A stretch of 64,000 nucleotides of DNA from CAXXOK01 sp963675925 (lineage in GTDB: Bacteria; Bacillota; Clostridia; Christensenellales; Aristaeellaceae), in assembly GCA_963675925.2 (NCBI GenBank), contig CAXXIB010000003.1, positions 124,001-188,000 on the forward strand, in the 5' to 3' direction. The position numbers and the translations under genes were made by a program. The notes under the pieces are model-generated. The model saw only the letters and a list, made by a program, of their open reading frames with translations. It made no database searches and had not been told where the DNA came from. This document shows, piece after piece, positions 50,603-60,519 of the stretch (position 1 is its first letter; each line of letters starts with the position of its first letter).

Positions 50603-52540
50603 ATGACCGTTGGAATGAAACAACTGATTGAAATGTCACGGCAGTACGGCAGCGATGCGCGCTACGTACTGGCGGGCGGCGGCAATACATCGCTTAAAGC
50701 AAAAGGCGTGCTGTATGTAAAAGCATCCGGTACCAAGCTTGCTACGATTGAGGAACCGGGCTTTGTGAAAATGGATATGGCTAAGATTTCCGCCATGTTC
50801 CAAAAAGCCTATCCGCAGGAGGATGCACAGCGCGAAGCCCAGGCGCTGCAGGATATGATGGACGCACGGCATCCCGGAGAGACCATGCGCCCAAGCGTGG
50901 AATGCATGCTGCACGGGCTATTTCCCCAGGCGTTTGTACTGCATTTGCACCCTGCACTGGTCAATGGTATGACCTGTGGGGTGGAAGGTCGTAAAGCCTG
51001 CGAGACGCTATTTAGCAAGGACGCTGTATGGGTACCGCTGACCAAGCCGGGCTATACGCTGGCAAAAACCTGCTATGATCTGTTTGAAGAACAAAAACAG
51101 AAAAGCGGAACCGTGCCTGATATCCTATTTATGCAGAATCACGGCGTGATTGTAGCGGCTGAGACCATTGAAGAGATCGACGCACTGATGGAGCGTGTCA
51201 TGAGTGCTATTGCCAAGCAAGCTGGCACGCTGGATGATTTCACCCCGCAAGCCGTACCGGAAAGCGCGTTGCTGACAGCACCGGTATTGCGGATGCTCTA
51301 CCGCAAACAGGCTGACAAAGCCTGCGCGGTGTTCCACCGCTCTGCGGCGGTTCTCAACTTACCGATGGATTGGATACGCAAACCATTCAATCCCGATCAG
51401 ATTGTGTATTGCAAAGCAGCCATACTGGAACTGGAGCCCGGCAGCGATGTACAGAAAGCTTTTGACACATTTACAGACAAACATGGATACGCCCCCAAGG
51501 TAGCTGTGCTGCACGGTGTGGGTGTGTTTGGACTGGGCAAGACCAAGGCGGAGGCTGATACGGCGCTGGCGCTGTTTTTGGATGCAGCCAAAATTGCATA
51601 CTACGCCAAGGGGTTTGGCGGGCCACTGCCGCTAACCGATGAATTTACTAATTTCATTCTGGCATGGGAAGTGGAAAACTACCGGCAGAAGGTAGCGTTT
51701 TCCGCCGGCAATGCGCTGCGGATGGACGGGAAAATCTGCATAGTTACTGGCGCTGCACAGGGCTTTGGCGAAGGCATCGCCAGGGCGATTGCCGCCCAGG
51801 GTGGCTATGTGGTCGCTGCGGATATGAATGAAAACGGCGCACAATCTGTCGCAAATTCCCTGTGTGAAGAATATGGCACAGGCACCGCAACTGCTGTGCA
51901 GGTCAATGTGACGGATGAAGCATCCGTCAAACACATGGTAGAGGTCGCGGTTACTAAGTACGGCGGACTGGATGTAATGATCTCCTGTGCGGGAATATTG
52001 ATCGCCGGGGATCTATCCAAGCTGACGCTTAACCAGTTTGAAAAAGTAACGAAAGTCAACTATACCGGCTATTATCTGTGCGCTAAATACGCATCCGCTG
52101 TCATGAAACAGCAGCGCGCTACGGATTCGGCCTATATGAGTGACATCATCGAAATCAACTCCAAAAGCGGGCTGGAGGGCAGCAAGGCAAACTTTGCCTA
52201 TGCAGGCAGCAAGTTCGGCGGAATCGGCCTTACGCAGAGCTTCGCGCTGGAACTGGCACCGTTTGGCATCAAGGTGAACGCGGTCTGTCCCGGAAACCTG
52301 CTGGATGGCCCGCTGTGGAGCGACCCCAAGCGCGGATTGTTCAAGCAGTATTTGGATGCGGGCAAGGTGCCCGGTGCGAAAACGGTGGAAGATGTACGCC
52401 GCTTTTACGAGGCTAAGGTACCGCTGGGGCGCGGATGCACGGAAGCTGATGTTGCCAAAGCGATTGTTTATCTGGTGGAACAGCAGTACGAAACAGGGCA
52501 GGCTTTGCCGGTGACCGGCGGCCAGGTTATGCTCAGCTGA
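50603..52540 (+). CDS. Class II aldolase/short-chain dehydrogenase fusion
   Basis: A 645-residue two-domain protein like Bacillus YuxG/RhaEW. Residues 1-365: class II aldolase/adducin domain with zinc ligands HLH(114-116) and His180 (QNHGVIV), acting on a sugar 1-phosphate. Residues 376-645: SDR with TGAAQGFGEGIA, the catalytic Ser (EINSKSG), YxxxK (YAGSKFGG) and a PVTGG tail. RhaEW members cleave rhamnulose 1-phosphate to DHAP and lactaldehyde and oxidise lactaldehyde. It is embedded in an operon with a 2-oxoacid dehydrogenase, so a different pentose or deoxy sugar phosphate is equally possible. Ribosome site GGAGGTGA. Confidence 0.9.
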   Translation: MTVGMKQLIEMSRQYGSDARYVLAGGGNTSLKAKGVLYVKASGTKLATIEEPGFVKMDMAKISAMFQKAYPQEDAQREAQALQDMMDARHPGETMRPSVECMLHGLFPQAFVLHLHPALVNGMTCGVEGRKACETLFSKDAVWVPLTKPGYTLAKTCYDLFEEQKQKSGTVPDILFMQNHGVIVAAETIEEIDALMERVMSAIAKQAGTLDDFTPQAVPESALLTAPVLRMLYRKQADKACAVFHRSAAVLNLPMDWIRKPFNPDQIVYCKAAILELEPGSDVQKAFDTFTDKHGYAPKVAVLHGVGVFGLGKTKAEADTALALFLDAAKIAYYAKGFGGPLPLTDEFTNFILAWEVENYRQKVAFSAGNALRMDGKICIVTGAAQGFGEGIARAIAAQGGYVVAADMNENGAQSVANSLCEEYGTGTATAVQVNVTDEASVKHMVEVAVTKYGGLDVMISCAGILIAGDLSKLTLNQFEKVTKVNYTGYYLCAKYASAVMKQQRATDSAYMSDIIEINSKSGLEGSKANFAYAGSKFGGIGLTQSFALELAPFGIKVNAVCPGNLLDGPLWSDPKRGLFKQYLDAGKVPGAKTVEDVRRFYEAKVPLGRGCTEADVAKAIVYLVEQQYETGQALPVTGGQVMLS

Positions 52541-52551
52541 TGGGAGAACAA

Positions 52552-53808
52552 ATGACAGAGATTGCAAAACTGAACGCCGCCACCGCAACGGAACGCCTGG
52601 ATAATTTAGACACCCTGCTTGCGCAACAAAGTGTCCAGCCGGAGCGGACGGCCTATGTAAATAACCACATTCACACCAGCTACTCCTTTTCGCCGTATTC
52701 TCCGACCTCCGCAGCCTACCATGCATGGCTGAACGGACTGGCGACTGCGGGCATCATGGATCACGATTCTGTGTCGGGTGCTACTGAGTTTTTAGCGGCT
52801 GGCAAGCGCATTGGCATTAGCGTGACCAATGGCTTTGAGTGCCGCTGCGGCATGCAAGGGACACCATTTGAAACGGTCAGGCTGAACAACCCGGATCAGA
52901 TTGGTGTTGCGTATGTGGCGTGTCATGGCATCCCGCACCAGAGCATTGCCAAGGCGGATGCCTGGCTGACACCCTATCGCCAAAAGCGGGAACAGCGCAA
53001 CCGGAAGATGGTGGAGCGGCTCAACAGCCTGTGTGATAAGGCTGCGTTACAGCTGGATTACGACAGTGACATTCGCCCGATCAGCCAGGCGCAGGACGGA
53101 GGATCGGTCACGGAACGGCACATTTTGTACGCGCTATCAAAGAAAGCGCTTGCTATAGCTGCGCCGGGTGAGGCGATCCATACACTGCTGAACGGTGCCT
53201 ATGGGATTGAACTTCAGGGCAGCATACGCGAGATACTGTTAAACGCAGGTGATCCCTATTACGATTATCGCCTGCTGGGCGTGTTCAAGAGCCATTTGGT
53301 TCAGAAGTTTTATATCGACGCGATGGATGAATGCCCGCCTATCCGAGACTTTATCGCGTTTGTTCGTTCCATCGGCGCGGTCGCCGCGTATGCCTATCTG
53401 GGCGATGTCGGCCAAAGCGTGACGGGGGATAAAAAGGCGCAAACGTTTGAGGACGCATTCTTGGATGATTTACTTGTGTGGCTGAAACAGGCGGGCTTCC
53501 ATGCCGTCACATTCATGCCTACACGCAATAGTTCGCAGCAGCTGACACGCATCATGCGCCTGTGCCGTGAGCAGGATTTGTTTCAAATCTCCGGCGAGGA
53601 CATCAACACGCCGTTCCAGTCCTTTATTTGCAAGCAACTGGCACAGACGGAGTTTACCCACCTGGCCGACGCAGCCTGGGCGCTGATCGGCCATGAACAA
53701 TTAGCCAGCCAAGACCTGAACGACGGACTGTTTTCAGAAAAAACAATACGAAAGTATCCGGTATTAACGGACCGCATCGCACATTTTGCCAAGGCTGCGA
53801 AAGGATGA
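52552..53808 (+). CDS. PHP domain protein
   Basis: A 418-residue protein of the PHP metallo-phosphoesterase superfamily. Recognisable ligands include NNHIHTSYSFSPYSP, IMDHDSVSGA, a conserved FECRCG strand, and late acidic/histidine positions (YLGDVG, SGEDINTPFQSFI). Some canonical PHP ligands are not obvious, so activity is uncertain. PHP enzymes remove phosphate from sugar phosphates or histidinol phosphate. The ATG at 52552 follows GGGAGA; another ATG 12 bases earlier overlaps the previous stop. Fifth gene of the operon. Confidence 0.78.
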   Translation: MTEIAKLNAATATERLDNLDTLLAQQSVQPERTAYVNNHIHTSYSFSPYSPTSAAYHAWLNGLATAGIMDHDSVSGATEFLAAGKRIGISVTNGFECRCGMQGTPFETVRLNNPDQIGVAYVACHGIPHQSIAKADAWLTPYRQKREQRNRKMVERLNSLCDKAALQLDYDSDIRPISQAQDGGSVTERHILYALSKKALAIAAPGEAIHTLLNGAYGIELQGSIREILLNAGDPYYDYRLLGVFKSHLVQKFYIDAMDECPPIRDFIAFVRSIGAVAAYAYLGDVGQSVTGDKKAQTFEDAFLDDLLVWLKQAGFHAVTFMPTRNSSQQLTRIMRLCREQDLFQISGEDINTPFQSFICKQLAQTEFTHLADAAWALIGHEQLASQDLNDGLFSEKTIRKYPVLTDRIAHFAKAAKG

Positions 53809-53813
53809 ATAGT

Positions 53814-55091
53814 ATGCTGACAACGGCGCTGAGACTGTACGGAAAAAATGATCTGCGGCTGGAAAGCTTTGAACTCCCGCAAATACAAGAGGATGAAATT
53901 CTCATCAAGATTATATCCGACTCCATCTGCATGTCTACGTACAAGGCTGCTATGCAGGGCAGTGACCACAAACGGGTGCCAAATGATGTCGACCAGAATC
54001 CTGTCATCGTCGGCCATGAGTTTTCTGCGGAAATCGTGGAAGTCGGCGCAAAATACGCCGGGCAATACAAAGCGAGTCAGCGTGTTTCGCTCCAGCCTGC
54101 GCTCAAAGGCACGTACGATGCGGCGGGGTACACCTTCCAGCACATCGGCGGCGATGCAACCTATGCCATCATTCCGTCGATATACATCGAGCAGGGGAAT
54201 GTGCTGCCCTTTACAGGGGATGCGTTTTACGGCGCATCACTGTCCGAGCCGCTGTCCTGTGTAATCGGCGCTGTACATGCCTGCTACCACACCACACAGG
54301 GCGAGTATACCCACGCTATGGATATCAAGCCGGGCGGCGTTACGGCGATTCTGGCCGGTGCAGGACCGATGGGCCTTGCCATGATCGACTATCTGGTTCA
54401 CCGCGACCGGCATCCCGGTAAAATTGTGGTGACCGATATCGATGAAAAGCGGCTGGCACATGCCAAAACCATTCTTTCGCCGGAAGAAGCGAAGAAGCAG
54501 GGTATCGAGCTGATTTACCTGAACACAAAGGAACTGGCAGACCCTGTGGCAGAGCTGAAAACAATATCGGGAAACGATGGCTACGACGAGGTATTTGTCT
54601 TTGCGCCTGTGCCTGCGGTCATTGCCCAGGGAGACGCGATTCTTGCCCATGATGGCTGCCTGAACTTCTTTGCCGGGCCGACCGATACCGGGTTTTCCGC
54701 GTCATTCAACTTTTATAACGTGCACTATAACGCGACCCACATCGTGGGTACCTCCGGTGGGAATACCGATGATATGCGTGAAGCCCTGCAGCTGGCAGGA
54801 GAAGGACGCATCACGCCTGCCATTTTGGTTACGCATATCGGCGGTATCGATGCGGCCAAGGACACCATACTCGACCTGCCCCATGTGCCCGGCGGCAAAA
54901 AGCTGTTGTACACACACATCAGCCTACCGCTGACGGCGATTGATGATTTTGCTGAAAAAGGGGAAACGGATCCACTGTTTGCAATGCTTGCAGAACTATG
55001 TCAAACAACCGGCGGTTTGTGGAATGCAGCGGCGGAACAGTACCTGTTGCAGCATGCGCCGAAGCTGGATGCCAATCAGTATAAAATCTAA
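53814..55091 (+). CDS. Zn-dependent alcohol dehydrogenase, sorbose-1-phosphate-reductase-like
   Basis: A 425-residue medium-chain dehydrogenase. It has the catalytic zinc Cys region (SICMSTYKAAMQGSDHK), the GHEFSAEIVEVG motif, and the NAD-binding fold GAGPMGLAMIDYL. It is longer than usual, with an insertion before the cofactor domain, and resembles L-sorbose 1-phosphate reductase (SorE), which oxidises hexitol phosphates. Start at 53814 has AAAGG nine bases upstream; an ATG nine bases earlier overlaps the PHP stop. Last gene of the operon; it could interconvert a polyol phosphate and ketose phosphate feeding the aldolase. Confidence 0.87.
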   Translation: MLTTALRLYGKNDLRLESFELPQIQEDEILIKIISDSICMSTYKAAMQGSDHKRVPNDVDQNPVIVGHEFSAEIVEVGAKYAGQYKASQRVSLQPALKGTYDAAGYTFQHIGGDATYAIIPSIYIEQGNVLPFTGDAFYGASLSEPLSCVIGAVHACYHTTQGEYTHAMDIKPGGVTAILAGAGPMGLAMIDYLVHRDRHPGKIVVTDIDEKRLAHAKTILSPEEAKKQGIELIYLNTKELADPVAELKTISGNDGYDEVFVFAPVPAVIAQGDAILAHDGCLNFFAGPTDTGFSASFNFYNVHYNATHIVGTSGGNTDDMREALQLAGEGRITPAILVTHIGGIDAAKDTILDLPHVPGGKKLLYTHISLPLTAIDDFAEKGETDPLFAMLAELCQTTGGLWNAAAEQYLLQHAPKLDANQYKI

Positions 55092-55161
55092 TCCCAATCT
55101 TGTCATGATTCATAAAAAACGCTATACTGAAGTCCACTGACAGCCGAAGGGAGACCCTACT

Positions 55162-56205
55162 ATGTATAAAATCGGCGTGTATTTCGGGCGCTTCTGCCCA
55201 CCGCACAGAGGGCATCTATATCAAATTATTGAAGCGTCTGTGCGCTGCGAAAAACTGATCGTGGTCATATCCGATAACGAGCAGGAGACGATCGACATCT
55301 GCCGCCAGGCCGGACTGCCGATTATCACCTACCAGCTGCGAAAACAGTGGATTTCCCAGCAGGTGCAGGATGTGGAGCACATCTCGGTACGTGTCTTGAA
55401 TGAAGACAGCATACCGCGCTATCCCTCCGGTTGGGATGAGTGGTGCAAGGAAATGCGCAACGTAGTGCCCGAACCGATAGACGCGTTTTTTGCTGGCGAT
55501 GTGAAGTTTGAAGCAATGCTCAAGCAGCATTTCCCGGAATCCGCCGTGGAGATCTTCGATCCCAAACGTACGCGCTACCCGATATCGGCTACGGCCATTC
55601 GCAACGATATTTTAGGGAACTGGGACTACATTCTGGGGTCCGCCAGGCCGTTTTTTGCAAAGAAAGTGCTCATTGCCGGCACGGAGAGCTGCGGTAAAAC
55701 AACGCTGACCAAATGCCTGGCCAAGCTGTATAATACATCCTGGTCAGAAGAGGTTGGTCGCTACTACGCGCGAGACTACCTAGGTAACGACGAGAGCATT
55801 TTCACCGATACGGACTTTTCTCGCATTGCCCATCTGCAATACGAGCAGGATTACCACGCCCTGCGTTCGGCCAACCGCGTCTGTTTTTTCGATACGGATG
55901 CGACCTACACGGATTACTTTTCGGAATTATTTCTGGGTCACCGCAACGAGCTGGTGGAAGCGTATATCGATCCCGATAAGTATGATATGGTTTTATTTCT
56001 ACTCCCGGATGTCCGCTGGGTGGCCGATGGCCAGCGTTTAAACGGCGATCAGGAACGCCGCAAAATGCTCAGCGATCGTTTGCTTGGGATGTACCGGGAG
56101 TTTGGCTTCGGTGATAAGATCGTCATCCTGTCGGGTAACTACGAACAGCGTTTAACCAGAGCGATCAAGCTGGTGGACGCACTGATGCTCGGAAACACAA
56201 TATAG
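55162..56205 (+). CDS. nadR: NadR-like NMN adenylyltransferase/ribosylnicotinamide kinase
   Basis: A bifunctional 347-residue protein for NAD synthesis and salvage. N-terminal nucleotidyltransferase with the HxGH motif PPHRGH and ISATAIR near residue 143; C-terminal kinase with Walker A GTESCGKTT at about 175-183 and a Walker-like FFDTDATYT region. The N-terminal DNA-binding domain of enteric NadR is absent, as usual outside enterics. It follows the dehydrogenase operon after 70 bases, probably with its own weak promoter; the operon consumes NAD. Confidence 0.92.
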   Translation: MYKIGVYFGRFCPPHRGHLYQIIEASVRCEKLIVVISDNEQETIDICRQAGLPIITYQLRKQWISQQVQDVEHISVRVLNEDSIPRYPSGWDEWCKEMRNVVPEPIDAFFAGDVKFEAMLKQHFPESAVEIFDPKRTRYPISATAIRNDILGNWDYILGSARPFFAKKVLIAGTESCGKTTLTKCLAKLYNTSWSEEVGRYYARDYLGNDESIFTDTDFSRIAHLQYEQDYHALRSANRVCFFDTDATYTDYFSELFLGHRNELVEAYIDPDKYDMVLFLLPDVRWVADGQRLNGDQERRKMLSDRLLGMYREFGFGDKIVILSGNYEQRLTRAIKLVDALMLGNTI

Positions 56206-56213
56206 CAATGAAA

Positions 56214-56243
56214 AAGAACGCTCCAAACGGAGCGTTCTTTTTT
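56214..56243. terminator. Terminator after nadR
   Basis: Perfect 11-bp stem AAGAACGCTCC/GGAGCGTTCTT with an AAAC loop and an A-tract before and T-tract after. It can terminate both nadR and the convergent ligase-ACP gene. Confidence 0.92.
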
Positions 56244-56253
56244 GTTTACTGTC

Positions 56254-59200
56254 TTATTGAGGAGACGGGAGTTTGATATCCGCGTCCTTGGCGATTGCCA
56301 GCAGGGTATCCAGCGCTTTTACAATCTGCTCGGGCTTATGTTCGCTAATCACGCAGAAACGTAGGCGCGCTTTGTTTTTAGGAACGGCAGGGTAAACCGC
56401 GGGAGGGACGAACACACCGTTTTCGCGCATAGCGTTGGACAGGTAGAAGGCATGCTCATCCTGACCAACCATGACCGGAATGATGGCCGAGTGCCCAGCC
56501 AGGCAAATATCCAGATTTCGCTTTTTCGCTTCGGCAACGAAGACATCAATATTGCGCTTCATATCCTTCATAATCTGCGGATTCTTGCGCAGCTGGCGGA
56601 TACTTTCAAGCGTCGCGCCTGCAAGCGCTGGTGAGATACCCACGCTGAACACAAAGCCGGGCAGGCTATAGCGCAGATAGGTAATCAGTGCGCTTGATCC
56701 GGCCAGATAGCCGCCGCAAGTGCCAAGACCCTTGGACAGCGTACCCATTTTGATATCAACATCATCGGGTTCCAGTCCGAAGTACTCATCCACGCCGCCA
56801 CCAGTTTTCCCGATGACACAGGCAGAGTGCGCTTCGTCCACCAGCAGGAAGCAGCCATACTTCTTTTTGATCTCCACAAAGGCCGGTACATCGGCGATAT
56901 CGCCGTCCATGGAGTACGCGCCCTCAATAATAATCAGCACCTTGGCAAAGCGCTCACGCTGCACACGCAAAATGCGTTCTAGTGCTTCGGAATCATTATG
57001 GGGGAAGGGTTTGGTGGTTGCGCGGCTCAGGCGGCACCCCTGCTCGATGGAGTTATGTGCCAGTACATCGTAGAGAATCAGATCGTTCTGGTCGCAGAAA
57101 TTGCCCACAAACGTGACATTGGTTGAATGCCCGCCGACGAGCACCAGCGCGTCCTCCGTGTGTTTCCAGGCGGCAATCTCTTTTTCCAGTTCAATGTTTA
57201 ATTCTTTTTCACCGGCCAGCAGGCGGCTGCCGCTGTCGCTGGTGCCGTATTTATCAATGGCGTCTTTAGCGGCCTGCACAACCTCCGGTCGTCCACTCAT
57301 GCCGGCATAGTTGTAGGACCCAAAGTTCAGCGCTTCCTGGCCATCCATGATGCTGGTATCGCGCAGCGGAGATTCGTGACAGACAAAGTACGGATTCATA
57401 CCGCCGAGTTCCAGCAGCCCGTCCATGCGTTTTTTAAAGGCGATGTATTCGGGGGTATCTTCAAAGCGTTCGATGGGCTGAATCGCCTCGTCCGGCTGGG
57501 TTTGTTTTTCATAGGCGGTACGGCCGTTCAGCTTGGCGTAAATCAGCGCGGACATATCGCTAACGGTAGTGCACTGGCCGTATTCTTCCACCGGAATGGT
57601 GATGGAGAACTGTTCTTCGGTTTTCAGTGCCGCAGATAGTACCTGCAGGCTGTCGCCGTCCAGATCATCGATAAAGTGTTCGTCATCGCCAATTGACCCG
57701 GCATCAATATCCAGCGCCTCTGCATACAGCGCGCGTACCTTTTGCTTGATTTCCTCTACCTGTAAATCGCTGGGCTGTACCTCGCGGGCAACAACTTCCT
57801 TCGGCGCTTCGGTGATGACAACTTTCGAGGCATTCATGCGCAGGTCGCGATAGGCGAGTTTGTTATCCTCAATCAGCGCTTTGAGCGCAACTCGTTTTAC
57901 CTTGATGCCATTGACCAGCGGCAGCGGTTCCGGCGTGACAATGACGCGGGACAAGCGTTTCAATGTGGGCAGCTTGGCGTTGCGGGCATTGATTTCCTGC
58001 ATCAGGGTTTCCAGATACTCATCGTCTTTGTAGGCCGCGCCTACGTTCATCACCAGAACGATATCCTCGTACTTCTGCTTTTTGCCGGGTTTCACCACGC
58101 CAAGTACCGTGGATTGTTCCACTCCCGTCATGGCGGAGAAAAAATTATCCAGTTCATCGGGATACACGTTTTCGCCCGATTCGTTGATGATAACGTCCTT
58201 GACGCGGCCTTCCACAAACATGCGGTCGCCGCGTTCCAGCCGAACCACATCGCCGGTGGGGTACCAGCCGCCGTCAATGGTATCTGGCGGCATAAGCTTG
58301 CCATCCACCAGGCGGCCTGTGTGCAGGCTCTTGCCGCGGATAAACATTTCTCGCCCGGCGGCCATGGCCGTCGCTGGGATTGACGCGGTATTCCACATTG
58401 CTCAGCGGTTTGCCGACAGAACCGGAAATACGCTTATGCAGGTTCAAGCTGGTTTCCACGCTGGTAATCGCGGTTTCCGTCATGCCAAAGCCGCAAATGG
58501 TATAGTAGCCGATGGCGTTAAGAAGCTTTAAGTGCTCCATGGGGGTATACGCCCCACCCAGAATAATGCAGGAGATATTAGAGCCCAACAGCTTGGAAGT
58601 TAAACTGCCGAAAAACAACTTTTCAGCAATTTTCAGCCCGAAATCCGGTGCAATGCGCTGTATGCCAAGGCTGACGGCTGTCATGCTGTGGAACAATGCG
58701 CGCTTGATCGTGCTCTCTTTGGCCACTTTTTTGAGGAGTCCGCTACAGAAGTTGTTGGCAACCAACGGCACGGTGACCAGCAGCTGCGGCTGGCATTTTT
58801 GCGCAGTTTCCAGAATGGCCTGCGGGGTGCGGTTGGCCGGGTAGATGTTGGAGTAGCCCAAAAAGCAGCTCCACATTAAGTTGACGATAAAGCCAAATAC
58901 GTGGTGGTAGGGCAGAAACGCAAACGAGCGGATATTCTTGTTGGTTACGGCGCGTTTGAGGTTGCGATGTAAGATTTCGGATGAAAGAACCTGTTCTACA
59001 ATCGCTTCGCCGTTGTAATCGAATATCCGGCTGGTGCCCGTGGTGCCGCTGGTGCACAGCGCAGCATGGTCGCCCCATTTGCCGGAAGCAAATTCATCGA
59101 CTTGTGGGGTTTTGAACAGATCATTGGCGTTTACATAGCAGATGGATGAATCCAGCAGCGGCCGTTGCGCGGTGGTGACAATCGCCTTGGCACCGGATTG

Positions 59201-59497
59201 CTTGATTTGAAAGTTGACCATCTCATCAGAGAGGTTGACATCCACTAGCAGCGCATTAAACCCAACCTGAATAACGCCCCAAAACACGGGGAACCACTCC
59301 TTGCAGGTATCAAGGGAAATCACAACATAGGAACCGGGTTCCACATCGATTGCCTTGTGCAGGTAAGCTGCATAGTTTTTTGTCATACGGAGGTAATCCG
59401 CATAGGTCAGGGTTTTAGTTTCGCCGTCTTCCAGCCACACTGCGGCTTCCGTATCATCATATTTGGAGATGATATCAAATAGATTTTTCAGCGATTT
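56254..59497 (-). pseudogene. Acyl/aminoacyl ligase-ACP-alpha-oxoamine synthase fusion, frameshifted
   Basis: When repaired, one chain of about 1080 residues. Part 1: AMP-forming ligase (LCTSGTTGTSRIFDYNGEA; GFGMTETAITSV; YPTGDVVRLERGDRMFVEGRVKDVI). Part 2: carrier domain with phosphopantetheine Ser in DLDGDSLQ. Part 3: PLP alpha-oxoamine synthase (YGTSDSGSRLLAG; DEAHSACVIG; PLP lysine in GTLSKGLGTCGG), the family of 8-amino-7-oxononanoate synthase, KBL and serine palmitoyltransferase. Shift 1 near 58351-58369: removing one base joins NPSDGHGRR to EMFIRGKSL. Shift 2 near 59493: adding one G creates ATG AAA TCG overlapping the SDR stop. Reads as activation of an acid, loading on ACP, and condensation with an amino acid. 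Product unknown. Confidence 0.8.
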
Positions 59498-59525
59498 ATT
59501 CGAGCGAAGTAAATCGCTGTTTTTT
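59489..59525 (+). other. Inverted repeat at the SDR/ligase junction
   Basis: 10-bp stem CAGCGATTTA/TAAATCGCTG with an inner TTCG-AG-CGAA helix, followed on the plus strand by TTTTTT. It covers the SDR stop and the presumed ligase start, and on the sense strand could hide the ligase start region. Confidence 0.6.
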
Positions 59526-60375
59526 CTTGATGTCGTGAACGGGTAAGATGGTCATCCCCTTCTTTCCGTAATAATTGCGTAGTATTCTCATATTCATATT
59601 GGGGGGTAAAGCATCGTGCAGAATCACAGCGGCTTTTTGATCCGCTTTGGCGACACGGACACGGAAAACGCATCCGTTTGCGGTTTGTGTTGCGCAGTAC
59701 AGCCTGTGCCAGCTTGAATGGATTCAGCCCATTGGCTTCATCATCGCGAATCTTCTCGATGGCTGAACCATAGGCGGCGTAGTAGGGCGATGCATCATCC
59801 ACAGCGGCGGATAAGCGGCAGCGCTGGCTGCCACCGCGGGTGGTCTCCCGGTTCAATCACTGATACCTGAATACCCATTGCCTTGCATTCCATGGCAAGG
59901 CATTCTGCGTAGCCTTCCACCGCGTGCTTGGATGCGACATACGCGCTTTGGAACGGAATGCCCAGCAGACCGTTGATGGAAGAGAACAGAACGATTTTCC
60001 CGCTGTGTTGCCGGCGCATAACCGGCATGACCTGCGATACCAGCGCCGTCATGCCAATAAAGTTCGTCCTGCATTACGCGAGTGTACTCATCCTCCGTTG
60101 TCAGTTCACAGGGGGACAGCACCAGAATCGCTGCCACAGTAAATCAAAACGTCAACACGCTCTGATAGTGCAAAACGCTTCCTTTACAAACACTTCGCGG
60201 CTTTGCTGGTCTGGTTACATCCAAATGTAGTTGGCGAACGCCATGGTCCTGCACTTCACCGCGAAATGAGCGTGCGCCGGATATGACAAACCAACCGTCC
60301 GTCGCAAACGCATTCGCTGTAGCAAGCCCAAGCCCCGCTGGAGCCGCCGATGATCCAAACGGTTCCCTTTTTCAC
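59496..60375 (-). pseudogene. Short-chain dehydrogenase/reductase, multiply frameshifted
   Basis: Starting at GTG 60375 (after GGAGGAA), the sequence reads VKKGTVWIIGGSSG then GLGLATANAFATDG, VDVLIYC, SPCELTTEDEYTRVMQ, TNFIGMTALVSQVMPVMRR, SGKIVLFSSINGLLGIPFQSAYVASKHAVEGYAECLAMEC and ends KKQRFTSLE. So the SDR motifs (GGSSGLG, catalytic Ser, YxxxK) are all present, but in different frames. Seven single-base insertions are needed to be removed, near 60336, 60202, 60172, 60135, 60072, 59860 and 59669. The intact motifs argue against old decay. Likely a ketoreductase for the product of the adjacent oxoamine synthase. Confidence 0.75.
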
Positions 60376-60415
60376 TAAGGTTCCTCCGGTATAATTGCTG
60401 CATAAAAACATGATG

Positions 60416-60444
60416 ATTATACCGTAAAGTCTTCATACATGCAA
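60416..60444 (-). promoter_or_regulatory. Promoter of the SDR-ligase operon
   Basis: Minus strand TTGCAT (60444-60439), 17-base spacer, TATAAT (60421-60416), about 40 bases upstream of the SDR start. A second TATAAT on the plus strand (60390-60395) may face the DUF362 gene. Confidence 0.65.
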
Positions 60445-60519
60445 CAAGGCAGGGGAACGGCGGGATATGCACCGAATACACCTTAAATCAAATGAGAAAA
60501 TGAAGGATGGATGTACCTC

